This document shows, in pieces, positions 1-11,888 of a DNA stretch of 64,000 bases. Positions within the stretch are counted from its first letter, which is position 1, and the number at the start of each line of letters is the position of its first letter. The notes below the pieces were generated by a model. That model was not told the DNA's origin, searched no databases, and saw nothing but the letters and a program-made list of their open reading frames with translations. This DNA is from Jaltomata sinuosa (taxonomy: Eukaryota; Streptophyta; Magnoliopsida; Solanales; Solanaceae): contig QJPP01001688.1 of the NCBI GenBank assembly GCA_003996215.1, forward strand, positions 186,001-250,000. Reading direction: 5' to 3'. The translations under genes and the position numbers were made by a program.

Positions 1-1141
1 CACGACCTCCTTGATGGCCCTCTTGATTGCCCTATCAATCAACCTTGGCAGATCACTTGATAATTTCCTCAATTGCCTCTCATGGTTGTATATTGTGTTG
101 ACCGAATCTTGAAGGTTACTTTTGGTCAAAGAGGGTATAGTGGTATGTGTGCATGCCTCGGAGATAGTTTGGGAAAGGGATGAAGCATCTGCTCCGGCAT
201 CGATCTCATCACTGTCAACTTCCCCCAACTGCTCAGTCCTTTTTCTCTTAAATTTAGGGGCGTCCCTATCTGTTTTCTTATCAAGATCGATAGTCCCAAT
301 AGCATAAGTGGACTTATCGCAACTGAGGATGGGGACATCAGCCTTAACACAAATCTTAGTAATCAGTATCAGAAAGGGGAAAGAATCATTTCCTAGATGA
401 GTTTTTCTCCTTATCACCATAGCTGCCAACTCCCCAAAATTTACATGATCCCTCATCATAATAGCCGCAATTAAAATGGCCCCATCTTGGGTTATTTTCT
501 AATCATCTTGGGAAGGCAAGAAATGATTGCGAACCAGATCATACCAAAGACGAGCTTCGAAGTGCAAGGACTTCCTTGGAATATATCCCCCCATAGTGGA
601 CCAAATGGGAACATCCTGAGCAATGACAGGGGGTTGTTTCACGATAGGGCTTTTGCTCAGCATTTATCTTAGCTAAGAGTGTAGGGGTAGGCTCAACTGG
701 GTAACCCCAACAAATGGCGTTGATGGCATCTGGGGTGACAGAAACTCTCTTGCCCCGAACGATAATTGAATCCAAGTTTAGAAACATATCTTTGTTCCCT
801 ATGTAGCCCTTGGAATCTTGTGTTGCTTGGTAGGCCGCAAAGAACTCCTAAACTATCTACTCAAAATACCCACCGGGAACATCTTGGAATGGATGCCACC
901 CTCGGTCGGCAAATTAACAGTGCATGTTAGGCATCTCATCCCCAACTACCCCCAGATTAAAACTTTGCTCCACATTGAAGGTCCTATTCTTGACCCGCTT
1001 ATAGAAGGCCTTTATGCCTTCCACCCCAAAGTGAAGCCTAGCTTCTTCTGTGGTAGACATTTGCCTTTGTTGGCCTCCCGTGTTTCTCCTGTTAGAAGAC
1101 ATGTTCTGCATACAGCGATTGTGAGCCAAAAACAAAAACAA
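1..1141 (-). pseudogene. Transposase_32-like ('putative plant transposon protein') ORF remnant, runs off the left edge
   Basis: Read on the minus strand, this region resembles the plant-specific domain named 'putative plant transposon protein' (Transposase_32), which is common in Solanaceae and Fabaceae repeats. An N-terminal piece (1141 to 914) has the FYKRVKNRTFNV pattern. A central piece (787 to 539) has VRGKRVSVTPDAINAI, typical of the domain core. The last part, from about 498 down to base 1, is open in one frame for about 165 codons and becomes rich in charged residues. At least two frame changes and several stops, including a TAG near 499, separate the pieces, so the whole is not translatable as one protein. 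It lies downstream of a gag remnant on the same strand. Function is unknown; the family assignment is from recognition of the pattern, not a search. Confidence 0.55.
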
Positions 1142-2852
1142 ACATAAAAAAAGTTAACAAACTAAAAAGGTTGGAATGCAAAACACTAGAAAAACAAAGT
1201 AGGCGACTGATGTCTTGTGCGGACCATATGAGAAATGCACCAAAAGGAGTGCTATCACACAAGCTAACAGAATCCTACAGGGATATTTCATTGAGATGCA
1301 AGCAGGTGCAATCCGCACCAACTAAAGTGCACATTGCACCACGCTTCGCCCCTCATAGCAGTGACTGGCTTTTTTTTTGACATGAGGCGATACCTTGTGC
1401 GATCCGCACATCAAAATCTATGCTTCACATGCAAAATGCACAAAGGCACAATTAGAATTTTTGTTTCCTTGTGTTCTTGTGAGTTACGTATGTGGTCCGA
1501 AGATCAAGATGTGCTTAGGCACTTAGCACCATTCAACAAACCAATAATTTAAACTAAGGGGAAAGGGGTACTTGACCATAAACACCCGTGTACTCAGACT
1601 TTCCCGGATTTCCATTGACAAAATCAACAAGCAAGAAAAGAACTCAACGACTTCCTTTAAGATGGACGGTACCCCATCTATCATCGGGAACATCAAGCCC
1701 TTATTTGCAACAATGGGCACCAATAAATTTAGCACAATTAACCCCTCTTCGCACAAGATCATACACCCAAAGATAATTTTCAACAACAAATCATGGGCAT
1801 ACAAGTAGCAAAATTCAGCACTAACGACAATTTTTGACCAAACCTCATGAAAAAAGATGATTTTCCCATAATAAAGACGTCACTCATTCTATCATAGGGC
1901 CAAACCATGAATCAATCACAAGTGGGTTACTCAGACATCACCCTAACTCAGATTTCAAGGCTAAAAATATCTATCAATCAACATGCATTATCAAAATTAA
2001 ATTTTTACCAAGTTGATACTAAGCATACTTCTCAACACAATTCAAAATTGGGGACCCAAAATTTTTGGATCTTACCCAAAATCAACATGGCAATTCTAGT
2101 AAATATGATTCACAATAGAGTTTCCAACCTTCATAAAAATAAGTATTTAACATCGGGGAACTTACCACAAGTGAAGATTTGATGGAGAGAAGTAAAAATT
2201 AGAGATTTTGAGAAGCAACAATGGTGACCCAATTGACTTGCCCAGAGAAGCAATAGCGGCATTGCAGAGGAGCAATGGTGGTGATTATGGGAGAGAAGAA
2301 GGAGATTTTTGGGAGAAGTAAGAAGATATGTGAAAGGTTTTGGGAGAGAATTTTGAGAGTTGGAGAGGAAATATGGTGAAGGTGGTGGAAGAGGCAGAAT
2401 ATAAAGAGAAAAGAAGAAAAAAAAGTTGAACTGGGTCATCTCCTGGTTGGGTCAGTCAACGGGTTAGGTCAATAAAATTCAAATTTACCTTTGGTGCACC
2501 AGGATGTGCAATTCGCACCAACTTTAGTGCGGATCGCATGTCGTTTCGCACATCACCTTTTTCTTCTCTGGGTTTTCCCAGGCTTCTGGTTTGCCATACA
2601 ACGGAGGTGCGATACGCACTTAGGCTCATGCGGAATGCACGGCCCAGTGCACAACACCTCAAATTTTTTAAGTTTCTTCCAAGCACTCTGTTTTGGCATG
2701 CGGTGAGCTGCGCGACATACATAATTGCTTATGCGGTCCGCACAGTCTTCCGCACAGCCTATTTTTGCCTTATCTTTACTTATTCATTTTTCTGCTCCAT
2801 GTGTTCCCTAAAAACACATCAATACTAACAAAAGATAACCAAAAACAAAGGA
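1142..2852 (-). repeat. Non-coding leader/spacer of the minus-strand Gypsy-like element, with GTGCG/CGCAC motif clusters
   Basis: No convincing gene is present. Two clusters of short degenerate palindromes, alternations of words such as GTGCG, GCACC and CGCAC, sit at about 1,200-1,480 and 2,490-2,760. Between them, on the minus strand, is a pyrimidine-rich TC/TTC tract (about 2,200-2,440) that looks like a transcribed leader ahead of the Transposase_32-like ORF. The long phenylalanine/leucine/proline ORF in that tract is low complexity and is not called a gene. Confidence 0.4.
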
Positions 2853-2883
2853 AAGAAACATGGGTTGCCTCCTAAGCAGTGCT
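2853..2883 (-). other. GGAGGCAACCC motif block of large plant Gypsy elements
   Basis: On the minus strand the sequence reads GCACTGCTTAGGAGGCAACC. A 'GGGAGGCAACCC'-type word is typical of the spacer between pol and the 3' ORF in Athila/Tat-like Gypsy elements. Here it follows gag directly, which suggests that pol has been lost or was never present. Confidence 0.4.
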
Positions 2884-4251
2884 TGATTTAATGTCGCGGC
2901 TCAATGAAAGTACCTCAACCTTAGTCATTCTTTGGATTGATGATGGTATCACTGCGCAACATCCCTTTCATCCTCGGGTTCATTTAGGTCGAGAAGTGAT
3001 TCATTTGGGCCTCAAGATGCTTGATCGAGGCTGAGTGAGAGCTCACAATTTGATGAAGTGTTGAAACTTTACTCTTTAGCTCACTTACTCCAGTATTTGT
3101 CGTATCCACCTTCTTGAGAACCAAGGACAACATGTCCTCTAGCTTGGAATGACCGGGTTTGCTTGCGCCCGGTTGGTAGAGAGAGTTTACTTTGTTAGGA
3201 GGTACATAGGGATTTGAGCTTCAGTGATTGAAGTGATCACCATCCTTGTCTCTATCCCTCCAATTTTTGTCCCTTTCCTTATCTCTTATCCAACCTTGGT
3301 TCTCCTCCCTCATGCAATAATACTCTGGGAGAGAACCCACCGACACAAAACACAGTTTACCATCGATAATTGTAATCAACTCATCATCACTTGCTTTAAT
3401 TTCCGTTGTACTCACAGCATTCACAGCTTTCGCACCACCTACTCCCATTACATGATTGGCTATCAAGTCAATTTGAATCATCATCTTGGCCATTGACTTA
3501 TTCTTCTCCTCATCCTTTTTTCTCATTTCATTGGTCAAGATGGATGAAGGCGTTCCCAAAGTTGGCACATCTGCTTCTCTCGTATGCCAAGCTTGGTTGG
3601 TCTTTGTCATTCGCTCTAACAAAGTCAAGGCAATGGGAAATTTCAAGTCCATGAAGGTTCCACCTCCAAGGTTGTTAGCCACCGACTTAATATAGAGTTC
3701 AACAATCGATAAAAGCTTTAGAGCAATACATTGTCTGATAACTCATGGTTAAGACACAAGACAAGCTTCTTTTTGAACCTTAACCAAACCTCATGTAGAG
3801 GCTCATCTGGGAGTTGCCTAAAATTGGTAATCTCGTCTCTTAGCTGCATTATTTGAGATGGAGGAAAGAATCTTGATGTAAATGCCTCAACCAATTCGGC
3901 CCAAGATGTGATAGATTTGTCCGACAATTCTTCCAACCACATCGTGGCTTCCCCCATCAATGAAAAGGGGAATAGGCATAGTTGGATGGATTCTTGGGAG
4001 ATATTTTGAAACATAAACGGTTGGCAAATCTCCATAAAATTATGAATATGTCGGTTGGTGTCTTCATGTGCTGCTCCACTAAATATGCCCTTCATTTGGA
4101 TCAAGTGGAGCATGGTGCTAGAAACATGAAAGACAGCATTTCCCACCGTGGGGGGTAGGCAGATTGCACCCACATCCCCTTGCATCATAGACTCAGCCTC
4201 ATCGACCTCCATGAAGCCGTCAACGCTCTCGTTATCGTCTACCTCACTCAT
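2884..4251 (-). pseudogene. Gypsy-type gag remnant (retrotransposon Gag domain)
   Basis: The first open stretch (4251 to 3718, 177 codons) starts with an acidic N-terminus and contains a classic retrotransposon Gag core: FPFSLMGEATMWLEEL, then SWAELVEAFTSRFFPPS and the QLPDEPLHEVWLRFKK segment. A stop just after position 3718 interrupts it. The reading then resumes at 3682 to 3221 with a charged C-terminal half (DKERDKNWRDRDKDGDHF). Further down, to about 2,900, degenerate codons resemble the heptad-like Gag tail. There is no protease or RT after it. The element is non-autonomous or internally deleted, and the protein would have lacked the enzymes for its own mobility. Confidence 0.75.
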
Positions 4252-4356
4252 AGGCTAGCCTGCTCAATCACAACACAAACAACAAATAAAAGTAAAAGAA
4301 ACAAGAACTCTCTAAGTGATTTCAAATCTACGATCTAAAATAGCTATCAAATCAAG

Positions 4357-4374
4357 TCCCCAGCAACGGTGCCA
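4357..4374 (-). other. Primer-binding site, tRNA-Asp type
   Basis: The minus strand reads TGGCACCGTTGCTGGGGA. It matches the complement of the 3' end of plant tRNA-Asp (TGGCGCCGTTGCCGGGGA) at 16 of 18 positions. It lies 106 bases upstream of the gag start codon, as expected just after a 5' LTR. Confidence 0.75.
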
Positions 4375-5760
4375 TTTTTTATAACGCTCAAACGTACTCT
4401 CCAAAGATGGCGGTAACGGAGATCATCAAGCAAAACACATTTATAAGTACCCAACAGGTGTCGGGGTCGTACCCATAGAGACTTGGCAATAGCACAATGA
4501 TGATTGTATTGAAATAACTTCACTAAGAGAGTAAATGCTCGAAAACTGGAAAATAAAGGATTGGGGGAATTGGGATTCTGTCACAACAATCTCAATTCAT
4601 AACAAAGCAAGAAAGTAAAATGGGTGTACGAAGTTGAGTAGACGACTAGGGATGTGCATCCAATGGGGCTCTAATATGGGATAGGGTAATTGCTTATTCA
4701 TGCTTATTCTCGATCATTGATATAGGTAGCCTTGGTCATGGGTATGGATTGTTTATCGCTCGATCAACAACCACATATCCGAAAATCTTAGTTAGCGCAC
4801 TATCAGTTTAACAACAAACAACCAAGATCAAGCTTAGGAAGGTCATACTATCTCTAGCTTAGACCCTTAAATGGGTGATTCCTTCGATATGAGCTATCTC
4901 TAACCTCAATCTAGGTGGAAGCCCAAGTTCCCACTAGTAATTTCACATCCGAAACTATGAAATTCTCTCTCAAGCAACAACATAACCAAGTAAGGAAAAT
5001 CAATATAATCAATATTTGCAACCACCAATTTTAAGATTAAAACTTGGTGAAACTACTAGACCCATGTCAAATAAGCAATTATAAGCAGGAATTAGCAACA
5101 CCCACACCCATTTGTCAAGCAGCCAATATCAACACATCCCTAGACAAATGAAGTTAGCCACTCATACTAAAAGAAAGAGATATACCAATTGGGTAAGTCA
5201 AATTCCTCTTCATTCAAGTGTAATTTCAAGTTCTAAGCTCAGTTTTTGTACACAAATGGTTAACTAAGATTTGGAAGAGAGAATAGACTGAAACCCTTTT
5301 CTTCTTGGAGAGGAAAATATGTTCTCAAAGCTAAATTACTTGGAAAATATTTAGAGCTGAAAAGATCTCTTTACAATGTCAAAAATTTTCTGGAAAATAT
5401 TGCTCTTCAGGTGGTGTGCGACGTGATGTGCGGTTCGCACGTCGTGATGTGCACATCACACACCATCTTCAGTTGAACTAGTGACTTCAGCAAGTTTGGA
5501 GTCCTCGTGCGAAGGAGGTGCAGTCCGCACTATGAGTTGTGTGCGTCGCATAGCGACCTCACCCCTTAGCAGATTCTTCAGTGAATTTTATGGTTCCATG
5601 CGGTGTAGGTGCATTCTGCACCACATCTTGTGCATGTCACATGGCACTGCAACTCGGGTCAGAATCTCCATCTTTTCCAATCACTTCACACTTCACTTTT
5701 TTTGGGTCCATTTCCTTGTTTTTCATCTTTGATCATAAGCACCTGCATAGACATCAATAA
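4375..5760 (-). repeat. 5' LTR or long leader of the minus-strand Gypsy-like element
   Basis: This block precedes the tRNA-Asp primer site on the minus strand. It matches 62,966-64,000 in the same orientation over most of its length, for example the 'GGGTACGACCCCGACA' stretch near 4,460 and the 'CAACCACCAATTTT' stretch near 5,020. The distal end (about 5,400-5,650) contains another cluster of GTGCG/CGCAC palindromic words. The outer LTR border and target duplication could not be fixed. Confidence 0.55.
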
Positions 5761-8190
5761 AGGCCATAAGAACCTCTAAATCTATTCAAAACATAGCAAT
5801 AATTCATGGATAAAAGCTCAATAAGTTGGTAGATTATCGACTTATCATCTAACTCGAAGTCGAATGACAACTTTGAACAATTATTTGGAAGCTTCCCCTT
5901 CTATAATGCCTTGGATCAATGCCATGCTATCAAAAATATATTCTACACATCAAAATAGAAATAATGATACCCATATTTATACTTTACAATTTGAGTCAAA
6001 AATCGACCCTCCAGGCCCGCTAAGAAAATAGAAACAAATTTCACAATAGTCTTCCGCATAGGGTCGGGAACCCATATCCAAAATTTGGGTGAAAAAGGAA
6101 CTTGTTTTGAAGCTCAAATCAGCCCGGATTTCCCATGATCATAAGAGATGAATTTCTAGAGAATTTAGAGTCCAAATCGTGAATTAGATATGTAATTGAT
6201 GCCATACATAGCTAAGGAACGAAGAGGGGAAGAGAATTTACCTATAAGTTCACATATTTGCCATAAGATGGTTAAAATCTCCCTCAACTAAGCTCTAGAA
6301 TAGCATTTAAAAGCTTGACATGAATGAGAATAAAGGGGAATTTGGTCTTGTAAAAAGACTGCCAAGTTTCACTGTGGCGGGCCAAAATTCTTTCCATGGA
6401 TAGCCTGGCTTTGTTACAGCAGCCAAAATCCTCAGTAAAAAGAGCTCAAGGATCGTATAGTGACCACAGCCTTGCTATAGCGAGCTACCTGACACCAGCC
6501 ACACTTCATACTTTGAATGGACCCCTGAGATTTGTTTGGAGTCCCGCAAACAGAAACCATAAATGTTTTCCAACTGGAAATAGATGAAACAACCAAAAGA
6601 GGTCATATTGACAAGATGTTGACCAAAGTCAACAATTAAACCAAGATTACAAACAATCGCCCAAACGCCCAAAGTGAGTTCAAAAACCTTGGAACCCAAA
6701 CTAAAGGTCCAAGTAGCTCAAAGTCCACTTTTTGGAGCTAACGACATTGACAAAATCACATATTTCAAAATAAAACGTCCAAAACAAGGACACCATTCTA
6801 AAACTTGCCTGAATACCTTGAGAATCGCGCTACCCATCCCTGCAAGTCACAGAATCATTAGGGAAGCTACGAGAAGGATTGAAATGATAAATGTGCACAA
6901 AAGTAAGGAAATGACCAGGAGGGTCATCACACACAACTCCTCAAATACACCATAAGTACATTTCGGTCAACATTACAAAATATTTTTCTACTACAATTAT
7001 AGTTTGTTCATTGGAAAACCTAAGGTATAAATCCCAATGCAATTACCACAAAAATGTACTCTCAGATAGATTGTTGTAATCACATCCTCATGTTGGTCAT
7101 ATAATTATTTAAATTACATAATTTGTACAAAAAAAGATCATACTATTTAATATTTATCAATAATGTAAGACACACATGAATCTAAATTAAAGAGATCTAA
7201 CAATCAACATCATTGTATACGAGTTTTTAACAAGAATAGCACTAATGACAATTTAGAGAACATCTAACAACCGATTCTTCGATAGCATACTAGACCAAAA
7301 AATTACATATCTTAAGGAATCATACCAAAAAAGAGAAGAATAGCCTTAACATACCTTGAATTTACGCTTAAACAATTTGATGTAGATAATCGATTTTCTT
7401 TTTATGATCAAATAAATCACTAAATATTTTCCTACTAATTTTGGTTGCAACTTAAATATGTACGTATGAACTCAGCATTTTGTAGAAATACATCTAGTTA
7501 ACCATGGATTTAAAAGACTTTGAAAATTTACACTTAAACGGATAAAATTGCAGCATCTAAAACTTTAATTGGTAAAGGGTAAGTGGATAAAAATATAATT
7601 TCAGGCAATATATAAACATGCGTACAGTGAGAAACAAGGATGGCTTTAGTCTTCCTAATAGATAAATAGTTATATTGGCAAATGCCAAGTTAATGAAAAA
7701 GTATGCCACCACTTCAATTAGTGGGTTTACTGGCCATTCCCTCCATCTTCACATGGAATGGAGGTGGCAATACAAGAAGAAAAAAAAAATTCATCTCGTT
7801 ATGTACATGCTCGGATATTGCATAGGTTCACGGTAAAATACAAATAACTTTTTGAATAAATCACAATTAATATAAAATTATTTTGAATAAAGCCTATCTT
7901 ATATAACAATAATTTTTCAACATAACAAGACTTATAAACTTTGTTAAAGTTTTAATAAATTAATAAACTCTTATAAAATAAATACAAATGTAAATATATC
8001 ATAATTAAAGAAGTTTTCATAAATATTTAAGACATTTTAGGAAGACAATAGAAATATAATTTTTTACCAAATCCTAATTTAAATCAAATATTTTAGAATA
8101 CGTGCGGTGTTAATGAAACTCTTCAATTTAGGCTCGTAATCCTTTGACACTGGATAAAGGACACCTCAAAATACCTGGGGTGTTACATTA
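5761..8190. repeat. Unclassified repeat-derived region without a gene
   Basis: AT-rich sequence with no credible ORF. The minus strand has a TGTAACACCCC word at about 8,180-8,190, like the 5' end of the Gypsy LTRs found elsewhere in the window, so part of the block may be an old minus-strand LTR. A short tract at 6,370-6,500 has degenerate palindromic words such as GCTATAGCGAGC. A phrase near 7,340 (ATAGCCTTAACATACCTT) recurs near 29,400. Confidence 0.3.
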
Positions 8191-8600
8191 CGGATTACTT
8201 ATTTATATGTTATTTGTGTCATTGATCCTTTATTTACAGGTTACATGAATCATTGTTTATATGATCCGTATATACTATATTATTTTCTTATAAGTTACAT
8301 ATCCATAAAATAACTGTTTATACGTTACATGCTTTTTTATAAAGAATATGCTTATATGCTATATGTTTGATAAAGTATTCATCCATATCTTATAATTTAT
8401 ATGAACCATTTGGTTATGTGTTATTTATATTTTAGATCACTTTACTTATAGGTCATATGCTATATGAATCCTTATTTATATGGTATGTATTCTATAAAGG
8501 AGACGCTTATATGCTATATGTCGATGTTTTGTAAAATGCTTTTCTATATGTTATTTGTTTCATGAAATATTTAATCACATATTACGTGCTCTGATACCAA
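8191..8600. repeat. Degenerate AT-rich tandem repeat
   Basis: The words TTATATG, GTTATTTG, GCTATATG and TTACATG recur every 20-45 bases over about 400 bases. Two clear copies read GCTTATATGCTATATGT, near 8,350 and 8,508. Unit length varies, so this is an old, decayed minisatellite-like array or a part of the adjacent repeat. It has no coding potential. Confidence 0.5.
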
Positions 8601-8673
8601 GGGGTTTAAGAGAGGGCACGGGGACACCTAGAAAGCTAACCAGATTGACAAAGCACAATAAGAACTTCAAGCA

Positions 8674-11020
8674 TGTAACACCTCGAAATTTGACTCAACA
8701 TTTAAAAACTTGAGAAATATGAGAATTTTGAACTTTTCAGAAATTATGGGTCCAAATTACGGACCGTGGTTTGAACCACGAGTCGTGAAGTGAACTCGTG
8801 GTTCTAGTCTACTGGTTCAGTCTCTAGTCTGAGAACCACGAGTTAGTTTTATGAATCGTGGTTTTAAATACGACCCGTCCTGTCAACTCGTGGAATCAGA
8901 TCAGAGGGTTGACAGTTTCCCTAGGTTTCACGACTGGCTTCTACGACCCATAGTTTAAACTACGGACCATCCTGCTAACTCGTAGAACTTGATCAGAGAA
9001 CTGCAAATTTCCCAAAAACTATGACTCAGGTCTACGAATCGTAGTCCAGTTGACAAGTCATCTTGTTGACTCATGGTTTGCCTTCTGCAGCCTGATTCTA
9101 TGGCCAGGAAGTACGAGTGGAAACCACGAGCCGTGTTTCAATCTACAACTCGTAGAATCCATCCGTGATTCCTGAAGCCGACTTTTTCCAACTTTTTCCT
9201 AATTAAATCTTAGGGGTATTTTTGTAATTTTCCACTCTTTTAACTCCTATACTAAGTCATTTTAAGCCTATTTAGAAGGGTTTTATTCCCACTTAGCCCA
9301 AGTTTCTCCCATTCTTTCAATCAAGTTCCAAAAGAAGAAAAAAGGTTCCATCATCTCAAGCTTCAAGTTGGGGGTTTCAAGCTCCATAGCAAGGGATTCA
9401 CTCCAAGCCTCCATTCCTCTCAAATTCTTAGTAGGCTAGCTTCAAATAAGGTATGTGGGTGTTCAATAAGGGATCCTTTCACCCTTGTGCCCAATCGAGT
9501 TAGGATTCATACCCAATTCTTATGGGTTTTCTATTAATTGTTCCCTCATGATTCTCCTATGAATTTTAACTCCAAATTGCATGATTTTGCATGGAAATTT
9601 TTATAAGTGGTTTTCTATTCATGAAATTAGGGTTTATGCCCAATTTGGGGAAAACTTATGGGATCGGCTTTTAAGTGTTAATTCATGGTTTCTCATCACT
9701 TATCTATTGTTTATTTGAGATTCCTTAATTGATTTCAAAAGCCCATAAATTAAAGATGATTTCTAGCATGATTCCATTGAATTCCATATTTTCAAGTGAA
9801 AATTAGCATGTTAGCTAATATGACTTTATGTATTTACGAAATTGCATGTCTAATTCTTCAAGTTATGAATTTAGAAAGAGATGTGTATTTTGAAATATGG
9901 CTATACTAAGCTCTAAGACTTATGATTTGTATTGCATGACATCAGATATATCTTTATGCTTTCAAACAGATTTGACATCAGATATGTCTTTATGATTCCA
10001 CAAAGATTTGACATCAGATATGTCATTAGTTATGATCTATTTTGGCATCAGATATGCCCCAGTATTATATGAGTTCTATATATATATTTGTGAGTAGTAT
10101 TTAGAACCGAGTTAGACAGGGTGAGTATACCCTTAGTCTCAGAACTACATGCCCTCATAGGTTTACGTCCCCTTTGTTGGGCATCAAATTTAGTGATCAC
10201 GCCACAGTCATGCCTCTATACCCTGGCAAGGTATATTGGGTCCTCTCGATGGGGCATATACATCAGATCCCATGTAGCTCACATGGTCTATGTCGGTTAG
10301 AGAACCTCCCATAGAAACAATTTCAGGTCTTAAGTGCATTGACTCTCTGCTTTCAGATTTTAAAATTTCTATTATTACTATGATTCTAAAGGTGTTTTCA
10401 ACTTATGATATTGCATTGAGTCATTTTATTACAGACTTTACTACCACTATACGACTTTAGTTTTGGTTATGCTTTAAGCATGTTTTACTATGACATGTGC
10501 ATGATATCAGTTTTAAGCACGCATTCACGTATATTTTATCATGACATATACATATCTCGCATACTTAGTACATTCTATAGTACTGACCGCATACTTCTTT
10601 GTGATGCATCCTATTATGATGTAGATCCTGTAGCTTGCTTCCCAGTCCGTGGCTAGTAGATTAGCAGCACACCCAGTCAGCTTGGTGAGTCCTCCACCTT
10701 CAAGGACTTGGAGTTTGGTTTCGTCTTTGAAATTAGTTTGTTTATTATGTATTTCAGTATCTAGAGTTAGCTGGGGTTTTGTCCCAGTAGCTCGCCAGTA
10801 CTAGAGGGTTTCATACATAGAGGTAGATATTCAGCTGTATTCAGATCTTAAATCTTAGACTTCATTTATATAATAGATTAAGTTGTTCATTACTTCAGTT
10901 AAGCTTTTGTTCATATATTTTGTCCAGTCTTAAATCATGTCAGTGCCAGAGGGTTATCTCGAGATCACTTGTGATCTTGGGTCCTGTGTTATGTCCAGGG
11001 GGTAGGCTTGGGACGTGACA
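8674..11020 (+). mobile_element. Solo LTR of a Ty3/Gypsy element with 5-bp target duplication
   Basis: The element begins TGTAACACCTCG and ends GGGACGTGACA, the canonical TG...CA ends. It is flanked directly by AAGCA at 8,669-8,673 and again at 11,021-11,025. No primer site or internal region follows, so this 2,347-bp unit is a solo LTR left after LTR-LTR recombination. Its first 100-500 bases hold a tract of degenerate palindromes built on CCACGA/TCGTGG and CTACGG/CCGTAG. Near its 3' part are words shared with the other Gypsy LTRs here (CTTAGTACATTCTATAGTAC, about 10,564). It is inserted in a host repeat that continues on both sides. Confidence 0.85.
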
Positions 11021-11025
11021 AAGCA

Positions 11026-11888
11026 AGTGTAATAAAATCGCAAGCACAATACAAATTGCATAATGATTTTATGATAGACTGGGATTCTCATCCCAAAAGA
11101 TGGCTTGCTACAATAGTCTGGGCTTCTCATCCCGAAGGATGGCTTGCCACAAAGTCAACTTCTTCACCCGAAGGATGTCTTGCCAAACTCAGTCAAACGG
11201 TAAATTAAATCATAGTAGTGCCACTTTTTCCTACAAAAATGGGGCTAAACGGCTCCCCTGGCCTAGAGGCCCCCACAAACTCAGGAAAAGTCCCACTCTA
11301 CTAACAAAGTTACCCGTTATTGTAAGTTACATTAGAAACTCAGAAAACCATTATACCATAACTAGTGTACCTGTAACAAGTTTTCTTATAGAATAACCAT
11401 TGTACTTGTAACAAGTTAACTTACAAAAAAAAATTGGATCCTATACTGGAACTAGGATTAGTCTTTCTATCCCTCCGAAGAGAAGAACAAGAGAGAAGTT
11501 TAGAAAGCACTCATATTATTCAGATACAAATTTACAAAAGGAGTAGTATTTTCCTTACTAGTTTTCTGTTTAATTTTCTGTTTGACTTTCTGTCTCCCTA
11601 AATCTTCTACCTAGCTTCCTTTATATAGATGTAGGAAGCGGAGTACAAGACAAGCCTACTTTCTAAAAATAGAAAATCTTATCTTATATGTCCCACCATT
11701 CGGGTACACCATTCTATCCTAACGAAATATATATCATACTTTATTCAAACTAGTCCCCACAAGCATGTGACGGAGCCTAATAAAAAAAATACATCACAAC
11801 CTAAGTACTACGAAGCACATGCATACTCTTCAAAACTATAATATTTACATCTAGAGACATGTGATGGCTTGTGAAAGCAGGGTGCGCT
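11026..11888 (-). mobile_element. Endogenous pararetrovirus promoter/leader, copy A (inverted)
   Basis: The reverse complement matches the two forward leaders at 16.1-16.95 kb and 18.1-18.96 kb along most of its length. It carries the TATA-type box, the leader with its TTCTCTTCGGAGGG block (near 11,470) and the three-unit GGCAAGCC repeat (11,072-11,180). It faces away from the coding sequence that starts at about 11,889, so it cannot drive that copy. It is cut by the repeat boundary on the left. Confidence 0.8.
11620..11627 (-). promoter_or_regulatory. TATA box of inverted leader A
   Basis: The minus strand reads CTATATAAAGGAAGCTAGG, matching the boxes at 16,396 and 18,398. In caulimovirid genomes a TATATAA box drives the full-length transcript. 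Whether this old copy is active is unknown. Confidence 0.6.

Noticed and set aside
2131..2439. 102-codon Phe/Leu/Pro/Ser-rich ORF on the minus strand
   Set aside because: Low-complexity TTC/CTT tract of a leader; no domain and no codon signal.
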